Source of the DNA: Clarkia xantiana subsp. parviflora
Taxonomy: Eukaryota; Streptophyta; Magnoliopsida; Myrtales; Onagraceae
Assembly (NCBI GenBank): GCA_036873135.1
Contig: JAPTYO010000018.1
Coordinates: 11,647,503-11,711,502 of the forward strand
DNA length: 64,000 nt
Direction: 5' to 3'
Each line of letters begins with the position of its first letter. Position 1 is the first letter of the stretch. Both the position numbers and the translations under genes were made by a program. Under the pieces are notes generated by a model. It saw nothing but the letters and a program-made list of their open reading frames with translations, was not told where the DNA came from and did not search any database. Positions 1 through 12,666 of this stretch are shown piece after piece.

Positions 1-2180
1 TGCTTGATGTCCTCTTTATATCGGAAACCCTTTTCAATGCATTCCCTTGTTCTCTTTCCTTCTGCATTCTCTGGCTGCCAAGGTATGCTTGTTACCCTTA
101 TAGCCTTACCTCTCTGCTTCTTCTTAGCTAGTCCTTGAAAGAACTGCCTACTCAGGCGGAGTGCAACTTCCTTTTTCATCTTTCCCTGCCTTAGTCTTTT
201 CATCATCTTCTCTTTGTCTTGGATGGCCCCGGTCATGACCATAGCCACTGTGTCTGACTTGTGTGATCCACGTCTCATGGAGTTGACGTAGCACTGCCTT
301 GCAGTGCGTTGATCCCCTAAGACTTCTCCAATTCCGTTTTCAGTTATATACTTCAGCTTCTGATGCACGGTAGATGGCACAATTTTGTATGGATTTATGG
401 TTGTCCTTCCTAGGATCCCGTTGTAGGCTCCCAGGCTTTCAACCACCATGAAGTTGACGTTCACTCTTAGCTGTGTCCATCCCTGGCCCATGGTCACTGG
501 CAGGGTTATCATTCCTAGGGGATAACTAGTTGCCCCTGAGAAGCCAACCAGAGGGAAGTTGACTGGTTTGATGTTTGCCTTTGTTTTTCCTATCTCTTCC
601 AGGACCCTTAGGCTTAGGAGGTCTGCAGAGCTGCCCCCATCTACCAGTATTCTTTTTACATCGAAGTTATCGATGTCCATCGTGATGACTAAAGCATCAT
701 CATGCGGGAAGACAATATGACTCTTGTCCTTCTCCGAAAACTCAATCTTCATCTCCTCTCCTTCTCGTGCGCTCTTTCTCCAATTTGGTACTGAGCCCAC
801 CTTGGATGCATAAACTTCCCTTGCATTAGCTGTTGGGCCACCTGATGCCACTCCTCCATGTATCATGTTTATAGTCCCCCTCTTGTTAGGTGGGGGATTG
901 TAATCTACCTTGTCTTTGCATTTATCCTTGTATGATGGCCCTAGCTGTATGCTGTTGCCACCGTGATCAACAAACTGTTTTAGCTCCCCTCTCTGGATGA
1001 TATTGTTGATACTTAGCTTCAAGCTAAAGCATTCGTTCGTATCATGCCCATATGCCTCATGGTTATCACACCATCTATCCTTGTGTGTCCCTACCATTGG
1101 CGCTCTCCATCTTCCGGGGGGCGACCATAATTTCTGATTTCTCATCTCTCTCAGGACCACTGCTGGGGTGGTGTTCAATGGTATGAACTTGATAAAATTT
1201 ATTTCCCTAGCCTTCAATGGCTCACCCATCTGATTTCTTTGTTGAGGCGGACGCCACTCCTGTTGCCTTATGGGTTGAGGTGCCTGAGGTGGCTTTCCCT
1301 TATTCTGCTTTGTATTGTCCTCCTTTGCTGCTTGAATCTTGGCTTTCTTACTCACCCTGTGCCTCTCTAGGTCTATATGAGTTTTCACTCTCCCTGCTAG
1401 CTCCTCTAAGGTGCTTGCCGGTTTTTTGGCCATCTTTTCTGCCAATGTGGACCCGAAGCGGCCTAGGTTTCTTACGAAGTCTCTTATTATTTCACCCTCG
1501 GTGATGTCGTCCTGTATGTCTGCTATGTTCTGGTTGAACCTAGTGTAGTAATCAGCCAAAGATTCATCATTTTCTTGCTTCACATCATCTAGAGAGCCTG
1601 TTCCTTTGAGTAGCTTCCTTTCTCCTAGGTATCTCTGAAGAAACTTCGCCTTTAGCTGCGCCCATGAGTGGATGCTCTCCGTAGGTAGACTAAAGAACCA
1701 GTGTGATGCGACCCCTGATAGGGTGTTTGGAAATAAGAGTGCCTCTAAGAGGTCATCAGTAGTTCTCCCGAATAAAGAGGCTTCATGCTGTTGAATGTGC
1801 TCTAAAGGGTCTCCCTTGCCATTGTACTTTGTTATCTGTATTGTATGCAAGGAGTCTGGCACTTTGTTCATTTCCAACTCCCTCGTAAAGGGGTGGTTCG
1901 TGTTGTCACTCAGGCAGTGCAGTCCGTTTCTCTTTGACTCACTCATCTTCCTCACTATCATGGCTTCTATCTCCTCCGGAGTAATCATCACCGGCGTTGG
2001 AGTATAGTCTCTCTGATATCCTCCATAGTTATAAACTGGGCTTACTGGGATCCCTTGTCCGTGCTGGTACGGACTGTAGGCGTATCCCTGATATCCCTGT
2101 TGGGGTACTTGGTGGAATTCCTGCCTTCTTGGAGGTCTTGCCTGTCTATCTGCCCTAGCGGGGTGTATGCCCTGGCGTCC
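1..2180 (-). CDS. Gag-protease polyprotein of element C (partial, open to window edge)
   Basis: Read on the minus strand, one frame is free of stops from about 2180 down to base 1, roughly 720 residues. Domains in order: a Gln/Tyr/Gly-rich leader; a retrotransposon Gag core with the WFFSLP motif (about 1695-1710); the helical tail FVRNLGRFGSTL (about 1445-1480); a zinc knuckle of the form C-x2-H-x4-H-x4-C (about 1035-1075); the INMIHGG motif; and an aspartic protease centred on VDGGSSADLL (about 610-640). Gag packages the RNA and protease matures the polyprotein. The product continues off the window, so RT presence is unknown. The intact frame contrasts with the broken frames in B and F. The upstream join to the leader at about 2180 requires a frameshift. 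Confidence 0.87.
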
Positions 2181-2821
2181 TGCTGTGTCTGTTGCTGCCT
2201 TGGAGGCACAAACTGCTGCCTTCCCTCTAGGGGTGGCCTTTGGTTATCTCTCCTTTGTTCTTCTCGCTGCCCTGTTGGAGGGTGCGAGTGGTGTTCTTCT
2301 TCTGGGACTTGTTCTTCCTCATGAACTTCTTTTTCTTCATGCTGGTGTTGCCTTCCCTACCTGTTCCTCAGGGTCTCTCTATAGGCTAGTAGCTCATCCA
2401 ACGCGCTCATCAACCCCGGAGTCACTGTATGTGCTCCTTGTGAGTATGCGGGCCTTGTGTTGGTTGTGTGGGCGCGATTGTCGTTCCTCTTAGCCGGCTT
2501 CCCATATGGATATCCTTGAGGTTGTGCCTCATAGTAGTATCCCTGAGGAGGTGCCGTGTATTGAGATGGCACTCCTTGTTGCTCCCCCTCTCTTTGTGGC
2601 CTTCTTGCCAATGGAGTTGAGGCTGTGGAAGACTCAACCCCAGCTGGGCGTGAAGGTCCTCCTTCCTGGTTGTTAGGCTGGGGTGGTTGTGGGGCTACTT
2701 AAGGCTCTGGGTGTACAGGCTGTTTCTCCGGGTTAGGCTGCCTTGCTGGAGGTATAGGCTGTCTCTCTCGCCTATTGCCCCCGGGTGGGCGATTATGCCT
2801 AAACGCTAAGCTATTCGTCAT
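2181..2821 (-). pseudogene. Broken N-terminal leader of element C gag
   Basis: The first ATG after the PBS is at 2821 (minus) and opens the frame MTNSLAFRHN. That frame ends at a TAA near 2700, resumes as a Gln/Pro-rich segment, and meets a TAG at about 2357. A frameshift near 2180 then leads into the open gag core. Composition (Gln, Pro, Asn and Arg rich, with QGY-type repeats) matches the leaders of B and the array. It is the variable, low-complexity front of Gag rather than a separate gene. It is either inactivated or the real start lies downstream. Confidence 0.6.
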
Positions 2822-2854
2822 CGCTCTTGTGATTGCCAGGCTTTCTATTCGAAA

Positions 2855-2872
2855 CCCACGGACGGCGCCAAG
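2855..2872 (-). other. Primer-binding site of element C
   Basis: Immediately inside the LTR end on the minus strand lies CTTGGCGCCGTCCGTGGG. It has the TTGGCGCCGTC core seen after the LTRs of A and B. It fixes the LTR boundary at 2873 and the element's direction (leftward). The tRNA primer was not identified. Confidence 0.85.
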
Positions 2873-3634
2873 TGTTAGGTTATAGGTTTCAGGTCAACGA
2901 CTCACCGGCCTAAATCCTACTCCTCACTGGTGAACTAGCGGATCCTGTGCTTCCTGAGTTCGGTTGTTCTGATCCGTATCCTTCTGACCTTCTCCTTCTC
3001 TTCTCCACGTGCCCTGCAAGAGGGGCAATATCAAGCACGGAGGGCGGGGGGGTGGTGCTTGATGTACCCTCTCCGATGCTTAAGTCAGTACGTTTCTTTC
3101 TAGAGAGATAAAGCTAGAGAGATTTCAGAGCTAAATTGCCCAATTAGTCCAGATCCCCAAATGAATGGTGGAAAGGTTGTATTAATAGGCAACGGTGTCA
3201 TTAAGGTGGCTTAATGACATCGTTAACCTTTAAACACAATTAATTAGCCTTTGATTACATAATTAGAACCTTAAAGCACGGAGAGGTTGGCGGAAATAAA
3301 CTGAGTATGGGAGTCGGGAAACGGTGCCGGGGCCCATGGGGGGGGGGGGGGAGAAAATCCGACCCCAAAGGGTAGGGGTTGGGTGTGGCCACCCAACCCC
3401 TCCTGGGGAAGATAGGGTTGGCCGACCCGATCTCTCCTAGGGGAGGTCGGGTGTGGCCACCCGACCTCACCTAGGTGAGTTCGTCGCGGCCCAGACGAGT
3501 ATTTTCACCTCGTCCGGACCGTTGTTGTTTCGGCGGGGTGTTTGGGTCGAAGTTTCGATTTATAATCACTAACGGGGTGATCAAAATAAAACAATTTGGA
3601 AGTCAACGAGTTCAAATTGGGCGTATATCCATCA
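2873..3634 (-). repeat. 5' LTR of element C (762 bp)
   Basis: The LTR starts on the minus strand with TGATGGATATACGCCC (3634) and ends CCTAACA (2873), directly before the PBS. It contains the U5 motif shared by all LTRs here (CCTCTCCGATGCTTAAG on the plus strand near 3070), a TCTAGAGAGA block and a G tract at about 3341-3352. A weak AT-rich box lies near 3180 (plus strand), but no clean TATA box is visible. Confidence 0.85.
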
Positions 3635-5390
3635 CATTACATTTATTAGCTCCTGAGTGAAAGGGTGCGAGGCCTTGTCTCTTAGTTTGTGCATTGCTCT
3701 TTCGTTCGAAACCTTGATCTTCTTAGCTATTAGCTCCTCGATTTCCTCCTTCGCGAGGGCTATTCCTGTTATGTTCTTCTGCCTTGCATTTTGAGGGCCG
3801 ATATTTTGTTGGTTGTTTTGGGGCTCAGCATGTCCTTGGCCATTTTGAGGTCCAACATACACTTGGCCATTTTGGGCCCAGCATTCCTTTGGTCATTCTG
3901 GGGTGCTGCATACCCTTGGTAATTCTGGGGTCCAGCATATCCATGACCGTTGTCTGCCTGGTAATTTAGGTTCCTTTGCTGGTAATATCCCCTTCCCTGG
4001 GGTTGCTGGTTCAAAAAGTTAGAGTCTAACCGCCGGTGTGCTCCCATCGACCTTGGAGGTGACGCTTGGTACCTTGGTTGTTCCTGCCTTACGTGTGTTC
4101 TTAGACGCTCCCTTCTTTCTAGCACTTCCTCTTATGCTTCCATTAGTTCAGGAGTGATGTTGTATGTTCTTGCTTGTTGGGGTGGCTGAGGTTGCGGCTG
4201 GTTCACCGTTGCTTACGGGCGGGCATTGGTTGAGGAGTTTTGTTCCACAGGAGGTGGGTGTTCCTCGTTTCTTGCTCCCTCTCGTTCTCTGTCAATGGTT
4301 GCCTGCTGGTTTACCACCGGAACTTGCCTATTCCCCCTGTGGGTGCTTGGATGTTTTCTCCTGTGGGTGGCTGCCTGCACGGCCCTCCAAATTGCCTCCT
4401 TGTTGTTGCCATCGATCTCAAGTAGTAGCAATGTACTTCTTGTTCGGGGGGTCCCGGTAAGCCCACTCAGAAGCTTAAGTCAGTGAGAGCTTCTAGAGAG
4501 AGGGTGAGCTTAGAGAGAGAGCGATTACCTTCAAAGGAGGGGATGAACTCTCTATTTATAGAGTTTCTATTGGACGGCCCCGGTTCCAGCGGTTCTCTGT
4601 CCGGTTGTAGCAGTTTTGTTATATGAGTTGGCCTTGACCATAAATAAGGTGCCTTTGACCCCAGATCAACCGTAAATGACCTCTAAAGGTAAGTCTCGGG
4701 CGAAATATTGTCCAGGGGCGGGGGTCCGGACGAGGGGAACTCGTCCGGACGGATGGGGGCACACCCGAGGCCTCGCTCGGGTTACCCGAGCAAGGTGATC
4801 CCTTGCTCAGGTAACCCAAGCAAGGTTCCCTTGTTTGGTTCCCCCTTGGTGGGCTTTCCACTGGGGGTTTTCCCGAGTGGATTTCACCACTCGGGGTGTT
4901 CTTCGGGCCTTCGCGATGGGCCTCGGGTGTCCGTGTTCTAAGTTTTGAATTATATTCCGTTATGGCCCATTTATCGGGTCCAATTAGTGATATCTTGGGC
5001 GTATATCCAACAAGTATCAGAGTTGTGGTCGTTTTGGGATCATTTCTTTATATGCCTCCGAAAGCGCTTGCCATGTCTCTCTGTTTTATATTTGATTTCA
5101 TGGAGTAAGGAGGTTTAATTCGTAATGAGGATGCCTCCTACCTGGTCTCATCCAAGAGGGTTGATTTATAGGTGCGTACCTTAGATTAGTATATGAAGGG
5201 TATTTGTTTTCCCTTTGTCTTGAATCTCCTCTTAAGGTTAGACATAGCTTCTTGAGCTTCGTGGTCTTAATAATATCTTCGCGATATATGTACCTTATAG
5301 ACATTTCGCGATATGTGGACATGACAGCCACCTCGCGGTGTGTGGACATGATAGCCACCTCACAATGTGTTGACATGATAGCCACTTCGC
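3635..5390 (-). repeat. Array unit 1 (truncated by element C)
   Basis: The gag fragment (3635-4430) extends slightly further than in the other units, reading SHPFTQEL after the KLRDKA motif, and is then cut by element C's LTR at 3634. Unlike the other units, the MLERRERLR region carries an additional stop (CTCTTATGC at about 4130). The LTR part runs 4454-5012 and lacks some of the short CCCGAGCAAGG repeats that the other units have in U3. Block X is 5013-5390. Confidence 0.88.
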
Positions 5391-7202
5391 TGCGAGGCTC
5401 TGTCTCTTAGTTTGTGCATTGCTCTTCCGTTCGAAACCTTGATCTTCTTAGCTATTAGCTCCTCGATTTCCTCCTTCGCGAGGGCTATTCCTGCTATGTT
5501 CTTCTGCCTTGCATTTTGAGGGCCGATATTTTGTTGGTTGTTTTGGGGCTCAGCATGTCCTTGGCCATTTTGAGGTCCAACATACACTTGGCCATTTTGG
5601 GCCCAGCATTCCTTTGGTCATTCTGGGGTGCTGCATACCCTTGGTAATTCTGGGGTCCAGCAGATCCATGACCGTTGTCTGCCTGGTAATTGAGGTTCCT
5701 TTGCTGGTAATATCCCCTTCCCTGGGGTTGCTGGTTCAAAAAGTTAGAGTCTAACTGCCGGTGTGCTCCCATCGACCTTGGAGGTGACGCTTGGTACCTT
5801 GGTTGTTCCTGCCTTACGTGTGTTCTTAGACGCTCCCTTCTTTCTAGCATTTCCTCTAATGCTTCCATTAGTTCAGGAGTGATGTTGTATGTTCTTGCTT
5901 GTTGGGGTGGCTGAGGTTGCGGCTGGTTCACCGTTGCTTACGGGCGGGCATTGGTTGAGGAGTTTTGTTCCACAGGAGGTGGGTGTTCCTCGTTTCTTGC
6001 TCCCTCTCGTTCTCTGTCAATGGTTGCCTGCTGGTTTACCACCGGAACTTGCCTATTCCCCCTGTGGGTGCTTGGATGTTTTCTCCTGTGGGTGGCTGCC
6101 TGCACGGCCCTCCAACTTGCCTCCTTGTTGTTGCCACTGATCTCAAGTAGTAGCAATGTACTTCTTGTTCGGGGGGTCCCGGTAAGCCCAATCAGAAGCT
6201 TAAGTCAGTGAGAGCTTCTAGAGAGAGGGTGAGCTTAAAGAGAGAGCGATTACCTTCAAAGGAGGGGATGAACTCTCTATTTATAGAGTTTCTATTGGAC
6301 GGCCCCGGTTCCAGCGGTTCTCTGTCCGGTTATGGCAGTTTTGTAATATGAGTTGGCCTTGACCATAAATAAGGTGCCTTTGACCCCAGATCAACCGTAA
6401 ATGACCTCTAAAGGTAAGTCTCGGGTGAAATATTGTCCGGGGGTGGGGGTCCGGACGAGGGGAACTCGTCCGTACGGATGGGGGCACCCCCGAGGCCTCG
6501 CTCGGGTTACCCGAGCAAGAGGGACCTTGCTCGGGTACCCGAGCAAGGGGTCCCTTGATCGGGTTACCCGAGCAAGGGGTCCCTTCCTCGGGTTACCCGA
6601 GCAGGGTGATCCCTTGCTCGGGTAACCCAAGCAAGGTTCGCTTGTTTGGTTCCCCCTTGGTGGGCTTTCCACTGGGGGTTTTCCCGAGTGGATTTCGCCA
6701 CTCGGGGTGTTCTTCGGGCCTTCGCGATGGGCCTCGGGTGTCCGTGTTCTAAGTTTTGAACTATATTCCGTTATGGCCCATTTATCGGGTCCAATTAGTG
6801 ATAGCTTGGGCGTATATCCAACAAGTATCAGAGTTGTGGTCGTTTTGGGGATCATTTCTTTATATGCCTCCGAAAGCGCTTGCCATGTCTCTCTGTTTTA
6901 TATTTGATTTCATGGAGTAAGGAGGTTTAATTCGTAATGAGGATGTCTCCTACCTGGTCTCATCCAAGAGGGTTGATTTATAGGTGCGTACCTTAGATTA
7001 GTATATGAAGGGTATTTGTTTTCCCTTTGTCTTGAATCTCCTCTTAAGGTTAGACATAGCTTCTTGAGCTTCGTGGTCTTAATAATATCTTCGCGATATA
7101 TGTACCTTATAGACATTTCGCGATATGTGGACATGACAGCCACCTCGCGGTGTGTGGACATGATAGCCACCTCACAATGTGTTGACATGATAGCCACTTC
7201 GC
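5391..7202 (-). repeat. Array unit 2 (1,812 bp)
   Basis: The gag fragment occupies 5391-6156 in two frames. An N-terminal piece (5938-6156) ends in a stop. It is followed by MNQPQPQPPQQ (5931 leftward), which shifts frame near 5600 and resumes as the QNGQGH repeat segment. The LTR part is 6179-6823, with the TATA-like box CTATAAATAG on the minus strand near 6285. Block X is 6824-7202, with 27-bp repeats built on GGACATGATAGCCACC. Confidence 0.88.
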
Positions 7203-9014
7203 TGCGAGGCCCTGTCTCTTAGTTTGTGCATTGCTCTTCCGTTCGAAACCTTGATCTTCTTAGCTATTAGCTCCTCGATTTCCTCCTTCGCGAGTGCTAT
7301 TCCTGCTATGTTCTTCTGCCTTGCATTTTGCGGGCCGATATTTTGTTGGTTGTTTTGGGGCTCAGCATGTCCTTGGCCATTTTGAGGTCCAACATACACT
7401 TGGCCATTTTGGGCCCAGCATTCCTTTGGTCATTCTGGGGTGCTGCATACCCTTGGTAATTCTGGGGTCCAGCATATCCATGACCGTTGTCTGCCTGGTA
7501 ATTGAGGTTCCTTTGCTGGTAATATCCCCTTCCCTGGGGTTGCTGGTTCAAAAAGTTAGAGTCTAACTGCCGGTGTGCTCCCATCGACCTTGGAGGTGAC
7601 GCTTGGTACCTTGGTTGTTCCTGCCTTACGTGTGTTCTTAGACGCTCCCTTCTTTCTAGCATTTCCTCTAATGCTTCCATTAGTTCAGGAGTGATGTTGT
7701 ATGTTCTTGCTTGTTGGGGTGGCTGAGGTTGCGGCTGGTTCACCGTTGCTTACGGGCGGGCATTGGTTGAGGAGTTTTGTTCAACAGGAGGTGGGTGTTC
7801 CTCGTTTCTTGCTCCCTCTCGTTCTCTGTCAATGGTTGCCTGCTGGTTTACCACCGGAACTTGCCTATTCCCCCTGTGGGTGCTTGGATGTTTTCTCCAG
7901 TGGGTGGCTGCCTGCACGGCCCTCCAACTTGCCTCCTTGTTGTTGCCACTGATCTCAAGTAGTAGCAATGTACTTCTTGTTCGGGGGGTCCCGGTAAGCC
8001 CACTCAGAAGCTTAAGTCAGTGAGAGCTTCTAGAGAGAGGGTGAGCTTAAAGAGAGAGCGATTACCTTCAAAGGAGGGGATGAACTCTCTATTTATAGAG
8101 TTTCTATTGGACGGCCCCGGTTCCAGCGGTTCTCTGTCCGGTTATGGCAGTTTTGTAATATGAGTTGGCCTTGACCATAAATAAGGTGCCTTTGACCCCA
8201 GATCAACCGTAAATGACCTCTAAAGGTAAGTCTCGGGTGAAATATTGTCCGGGGGTGGGTGTCCGGACGAGGGGAACTCGTCCGGACGGATGGGGGCACC
8301 CCCGAGGCCTCGCTCGGGTTACCCGAGCAAGAGGGACCTTGCTCGGGTACCCGAGCAAGGGGTCCCTTGATCGGGTTACCCGAGCAAGGGGTCCCTTCCT
8401 CGGGTTACCCGAGCAAGGTGATCCCTTGCTCCGGTAACCCAAGCAAGGTTCGCTTGTTTGGTTCCCCCTTGGTGGGCTTTCCACTAGGGGTTTTCCCGAG
8501 TGGATTTCGCCACTCGGGGTGTTCTTCGGGCCTTCGCGATGGGCCTCGGGTGTCCGTGTTCTAAGTTTTGAACTATATTCCGTTATGGCCCATTTATCGG
8601 GTCCAATTAGTGATAGCTTGGGCGTATATCCAACAAGTATCAGAGTTGTGGTCGTTTTGGGGAACATTTCTTTATATGCCTCCGAAAGCGCTTGCCATGT
8701 CTCTCTGTTTTATATTTGATTTCATGGAGTAACGAGGTTTAATTCGTAATGAGGATGCCTCCTATCTGGTCTCATCCAAGAGGGTTGATATATAGGTGCG
8801 TACCTTAGATTAGTATATGAAGGGTATTTGTTTTCCCTTTGTCTTGAATCTCCTCTTAAGGTTAGACATAGCTTCTTGAGCTTCGTGGTCTTAATAATAT
8901 CTTCGCGATATATGTACCTTATAGACATTTCGCGATATGTGGACATGACAGCCACCTCGCGGTGTGTGGACATGATAGCCACCTCACGGTGTGTTGACAT
9001 GATAGCCACTTCGC
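7203..9014 (-). repeat. Array unit 3 (1,812 bp)
   Basis: Same organisation as unit 2: gag fragment 7203-7968, LTR part 7991-8635, block X 8636-9014. The gag frameshift near 7410 is at the equivalent place. The U3 holds four to five copies of a GGGTTACCCGAGCAAGG motif. Confidence 0.88.
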
Positions 9015-10855
9015 TGCGAGGCCCTGTCTCTTAGTTTGTGCATTGCTCTTCCGTTCGAAACCTTGATCTTCTTAGCTATTAGCTCCTCGATTTCCTTCTT
9101 CGCGAGGGCTAATCCTGCTATGTTCTTCTGCCTTGCATTTTGAGGGCCGATATTTTGTTGGTTGTTTTGGGGCTCAGCATGTCCTTGGACATTTTGAGGT
9201 CCAACATACCCTTGGCCGTTTTGGGCCCAGCATTCCTTTGGTCATTCTGGGGTGCTGCATACCCTTGGTAATTCTGGGGTCCAGCATATCCATGACCGTT
9301 GTCTGCCTGGTAATTGAGGTTCCTTTGCTGGTAATATCCCCTTCCCTGGGGTTGCTGGTTCAAAAAGTTAGAGTCTAACTGCCGGTGTGCTCCCATCGAC
9401 CTTGGAGGTGACGCTTGGTACCTTGGTTGTTCCTGCCTTACGTGTGTTCTTAGACGCTCCCTTCTTTCTAGCATTTCCTCTAATGCTTCCATTAGTTCAG
9501 GAGTGATGTTGTATGTTCTTGCTTGTTGGGGTGGCTGAGGTTGCGGCTGGTTCACCGCTGCTTACGGGCGGCCATTGGTTGAGGAGGTTTGTTCCACGGG
9601 AGGTGGGTGTTCCTCGTTTCTTGCTCCCTCTCGTTCTCTATCAATGGTTGCCTGCTGGTTTACCACCGGAACTTGCCTATTCCCCCTGTGGGTGCTTGGA
9701 TGTTTTCTCCTGTGGGTGGCTGCCTGCACGGCCCTCCAACTTCCCTCCTTGTTGTTGCCATCGATCTCAAGTAGTAGCAATGTACTTCTTGTTCGGGGGG
9801 TCCCGGTAAGCCCACTCAGAAGCTTAAGTCAGTGAGAGCTTCTAGAGAGAGGGTGAGCTTAGAGAGAGAACGATTACCTTCAAAGGAGGGGATGAACTCT
9901 CTATTTATAGAGTTTCTATTGGACGGCCCCGGTTCCAGCGGTTCTCTGTCCGGTTGTGGCAGTTTTGTAATATGAGTTGGCCTTGACCATAAATAAGGTG
10001 CCTTTGACCCCAGATCAACCGTAAATGACCTCCAAAGGTAAGTCTCGGGCGAAATATTGTCCGGGGGTGGGGGTCCGGACGAGGGGAACTCGTCCGGACG
10101 GATGGGGGCACCCCCGAGGCCTCGCTCGGGTTACCCGAGCAAGAGGGACCTTGCTCAGGTACCCGAGCAAGGGGTCCCTTGATCGGGTTACCCGAGCAAG
10201 GGGTCCCTTGATCGGGTTACCCGAGCAAGGGGTCCCTTCCTCGGGTTACCCGAGCAAGGTGATCCCTTGCTCGGGTAACCCAAGCAAGGTTCCCTTGTTT
10301 GGTTCCCCCTTGGTGGGCTTTCCACTAGGGGTTTTCCCGAGTGGATTTCGCCACTCGGGGTGTTCTTCGGGCCTTCGCGATGGGCCTCGGGTGTCCGTGT
10401 TCTAAGTTTTGAATTATATTCCGTTATGGCCCATTTATCGGGTCCAATTAGTGATAGCTTGGGCGTATATCCAACAAGTATCAGAGTTGTGGTCGTTTTG
10501 GGGATCATTTCTTTATATGCCTCCGAAAGCGCTTGCCATGTCTCTCTGTTTTATATTTGATTTCATGGAGTAAGGAGGTTTAATTCGTAATGAGGATGCC
10601 TCCTACCTAGTCTCATCCAAGAGGGTTGATATATAGGTGCGTACCTTAGATTAGTATATGAAGGGTATTTGTTTTCCCTTTGTCTTGAATCTCCTCTTAA
10701 GGTTAGACATAGCTTCTTGAGCTTCATGGTCTTAATAATATCTTCGCGATATATGTACCTTATAGACATTTCGCGATATGTGGACATGACAGCCACCTCG
10801 CGGTGTGTGGACATGATAGCCACCTCACGGTGTGTTGACATGATAGCCACTTCGC
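9015..10855 (-). repeat. Array unit 4 (1,841 bp)
   Basis: Gag fragment 9015-9780, LTR part 9803-10476, block X 10477-10855. It is 29 bp longer than units 2 and 3 because U3 (about 10170-10230) holds one extra copy of the short repeat GTCCCTTGATCGGGTTACCC. This is a local slippage difference. Confidence 0.88.
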
Positions 10856-12666
10856 TGCAAGGCCCTGTCTCTTAGTTTGTTCATTTCTCTTCCGTTCGAA
10901 ACCTTGATCTTCTTAGCTATTAGCTCCTCGATTTCCTCCTTCGCGAGGGCTATTCCTGCTATGTTCTTCTGCCTTGCATTTTGAGGGCCGATATTTAGTT
11001 GGTTGTTTTGGGGCTCAGCATGTCCTTGGCCATTTTGAGGTCCAACATACCCTTGGCCATTTTGGGCCCAGCATTCCTTTGGTCATTCTGGGGTGCTGCA
11101 TACCCTTTGTAATTCTGGGGTCCAGCATATCCATGAGCGTTGTCTGCCTGGTAATTGAGGTTCCTTTGCTGGTAATATCCCCTTCCCTGGGGTTGCTGGT
11201 TCAAAAAGTTAGAATCTAACTGCCGGTGTGCTCCCATCGACCTTGGAGGTGACGCTTGGTACCTTGGTTGTTCCTGCCTTACGTGTGTTCTTAGACGCTC
11301 CCTTCTTTCTAGCATTTCCTCTAATGCTTCCATTAGTTCAGGAGTGATGTTGTATGTTCTTGCTTGTTGGGGTGGCTGAGGTTGCGGCTGGTTCACCGTT
11401 GCTTACGGGCGGGCATTGGTTGAGGAGTTTTGTTCCATAGGAGGTGGGTGTTCCTCGTTTCTTGCTCCCTCTCGTTCTCTGTCAATGGTTGCCTTCTGGT
11501 TTACCACCGGAACTTGCCTATTCCCCCTGTGGGTGCTTGGATGTTTTCTCCTGTGGGTGGCTGCCTGCACGACCCTCCAACTTGCCTCCTTGTTGTTTCC
11601 ATCGATCTCAAGTAGTAGCAATGTACTTCTTGTTCGGGGGGTACAGGTAAGCCCACTCAGAAGCTTAAGTCAGTGAGAGCTTCTAGAGAGAGGGTGAGCT
11701 TAGAGAGAGTGCGATTACCTTCAAAGGAGGGGATGAACTCTCTATTTATAGAGTTTCTATTGGACGGCCCCGGTTCCAGCGGTTCTCTGTCCGGTTGTGG
11801 CAGTTTTGTAATATGAGTTGGCCTTGACCATAAATAAGGTGCCTTTGACCCCAGATCAACCGTAAATGACCTCTAAAGGTAAGTCTCGGGTGAAATATTG
11901 TCGGGGGTGGGGGTCCGGAAGAGGGGAACTCGTCCGGACGGATTGGGGCACCCCCGAGGCCTCACTCGGGTTACCCGAGCAAGAGGGACCTTGCTCGGGT
12001 ACCCGAGCAAGGGGTCCCTTGATCGGGTTACCCGAGCAAGGGGTCCCTTCCTCGGGTTACCCGAGCAAGGTGATCCCTTGCTCGGGTAACCCAAGCAAGG
12101 TTCCCTTGTTTGGTTCCCCCTTGGTGGGCTTTCCACTGGGGGTTTTCCCGAGTGGATTTCGCCACTCGGGATGTTCTTCGGGCCTTCACGATGGGCCTCG
12201 GGTGTCCGTGTTCTAAGTTTTGAATTATATTCCGTTATGGCCCATTTATCGGGTCCAATTAGTGAGAGCTTGGGCGTATATCCAACAAGTATCAGAGTTG
12301 TGGTCGTTTTGGGGATCATTTCTTTATGTGCCTCCGAAAGCGCTTGCCATGTCTCTCTGTTTTATATTTGATTTCATGGAGTAAGGAGGTTTAATTCGTA
12401 ATGAGGATGCCTCCTACCTGGTCTCATCCAAGAGGGTTGATATATAGGTGCGTACCTTAGATTAGTATATGAAGGGTATTTGTTTTCCCTTTTTCTTGAA
12501 TCTCCTCTTAAGGTTAGACATAGCTTCTTGAGATTCGTGGTCTTAATAATATCTTCGCGATATATGTACCTTATAGAAATTTCGCGATATGTGGACATGA
12601 CAGCCACCTCGCGGTGTGTGGACATGATAGCCACCTCACGGTGTGTTGACATGATAGCCACTTCGC
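10856..12666 (-). repeat. Array unit 5 (1,811 bp)
   Basis: Gag fragment 10856-11621, LTR part 11644-12287, block X 12288-12666. Private changes include TTAG in place of TTTG at about 10995, which ends the downstream gag frame early, and a missing C in the U3 GTCCGGGGG run near 11900. Confidence 0.88.

Larger units (their letters stand above)
1..3634 (-). mobile_element. Ty3/gypsy (Tat-like) LTR retrotransposon C, 5' portion
   Basis: This minus-strand element is entered from its 5' end: LTR (2873-3634), then PBS (2855-2872), then gag-protease running leftward off the window. Its LTR starts TGATGGATATACGCCC, resembling the LTR starts of B, G and the 1.81-kb array, but its LTR end (CCTAACA) differs. 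It sits inside the gag fragment of the first array unit: at 3635 the array's gag frame is cut mid-protein. The candidate 5-bp target duplication is CATTA (3635-3639); its partner lies beyond the window. The long open gag-protease frame suggests it is one of the younger insertions here. Whether it carries RT and integrase cannot be seen. Confidence 0.88.

Noticed and set aside
4164..4460. Plus-strand hydrophobic frames repeated in every array unit ('MFLLVGVAEVAAG')
   Set aside because: They are antisense to the gag leader. The minus-strand reading carries the Gag similarity with element B.
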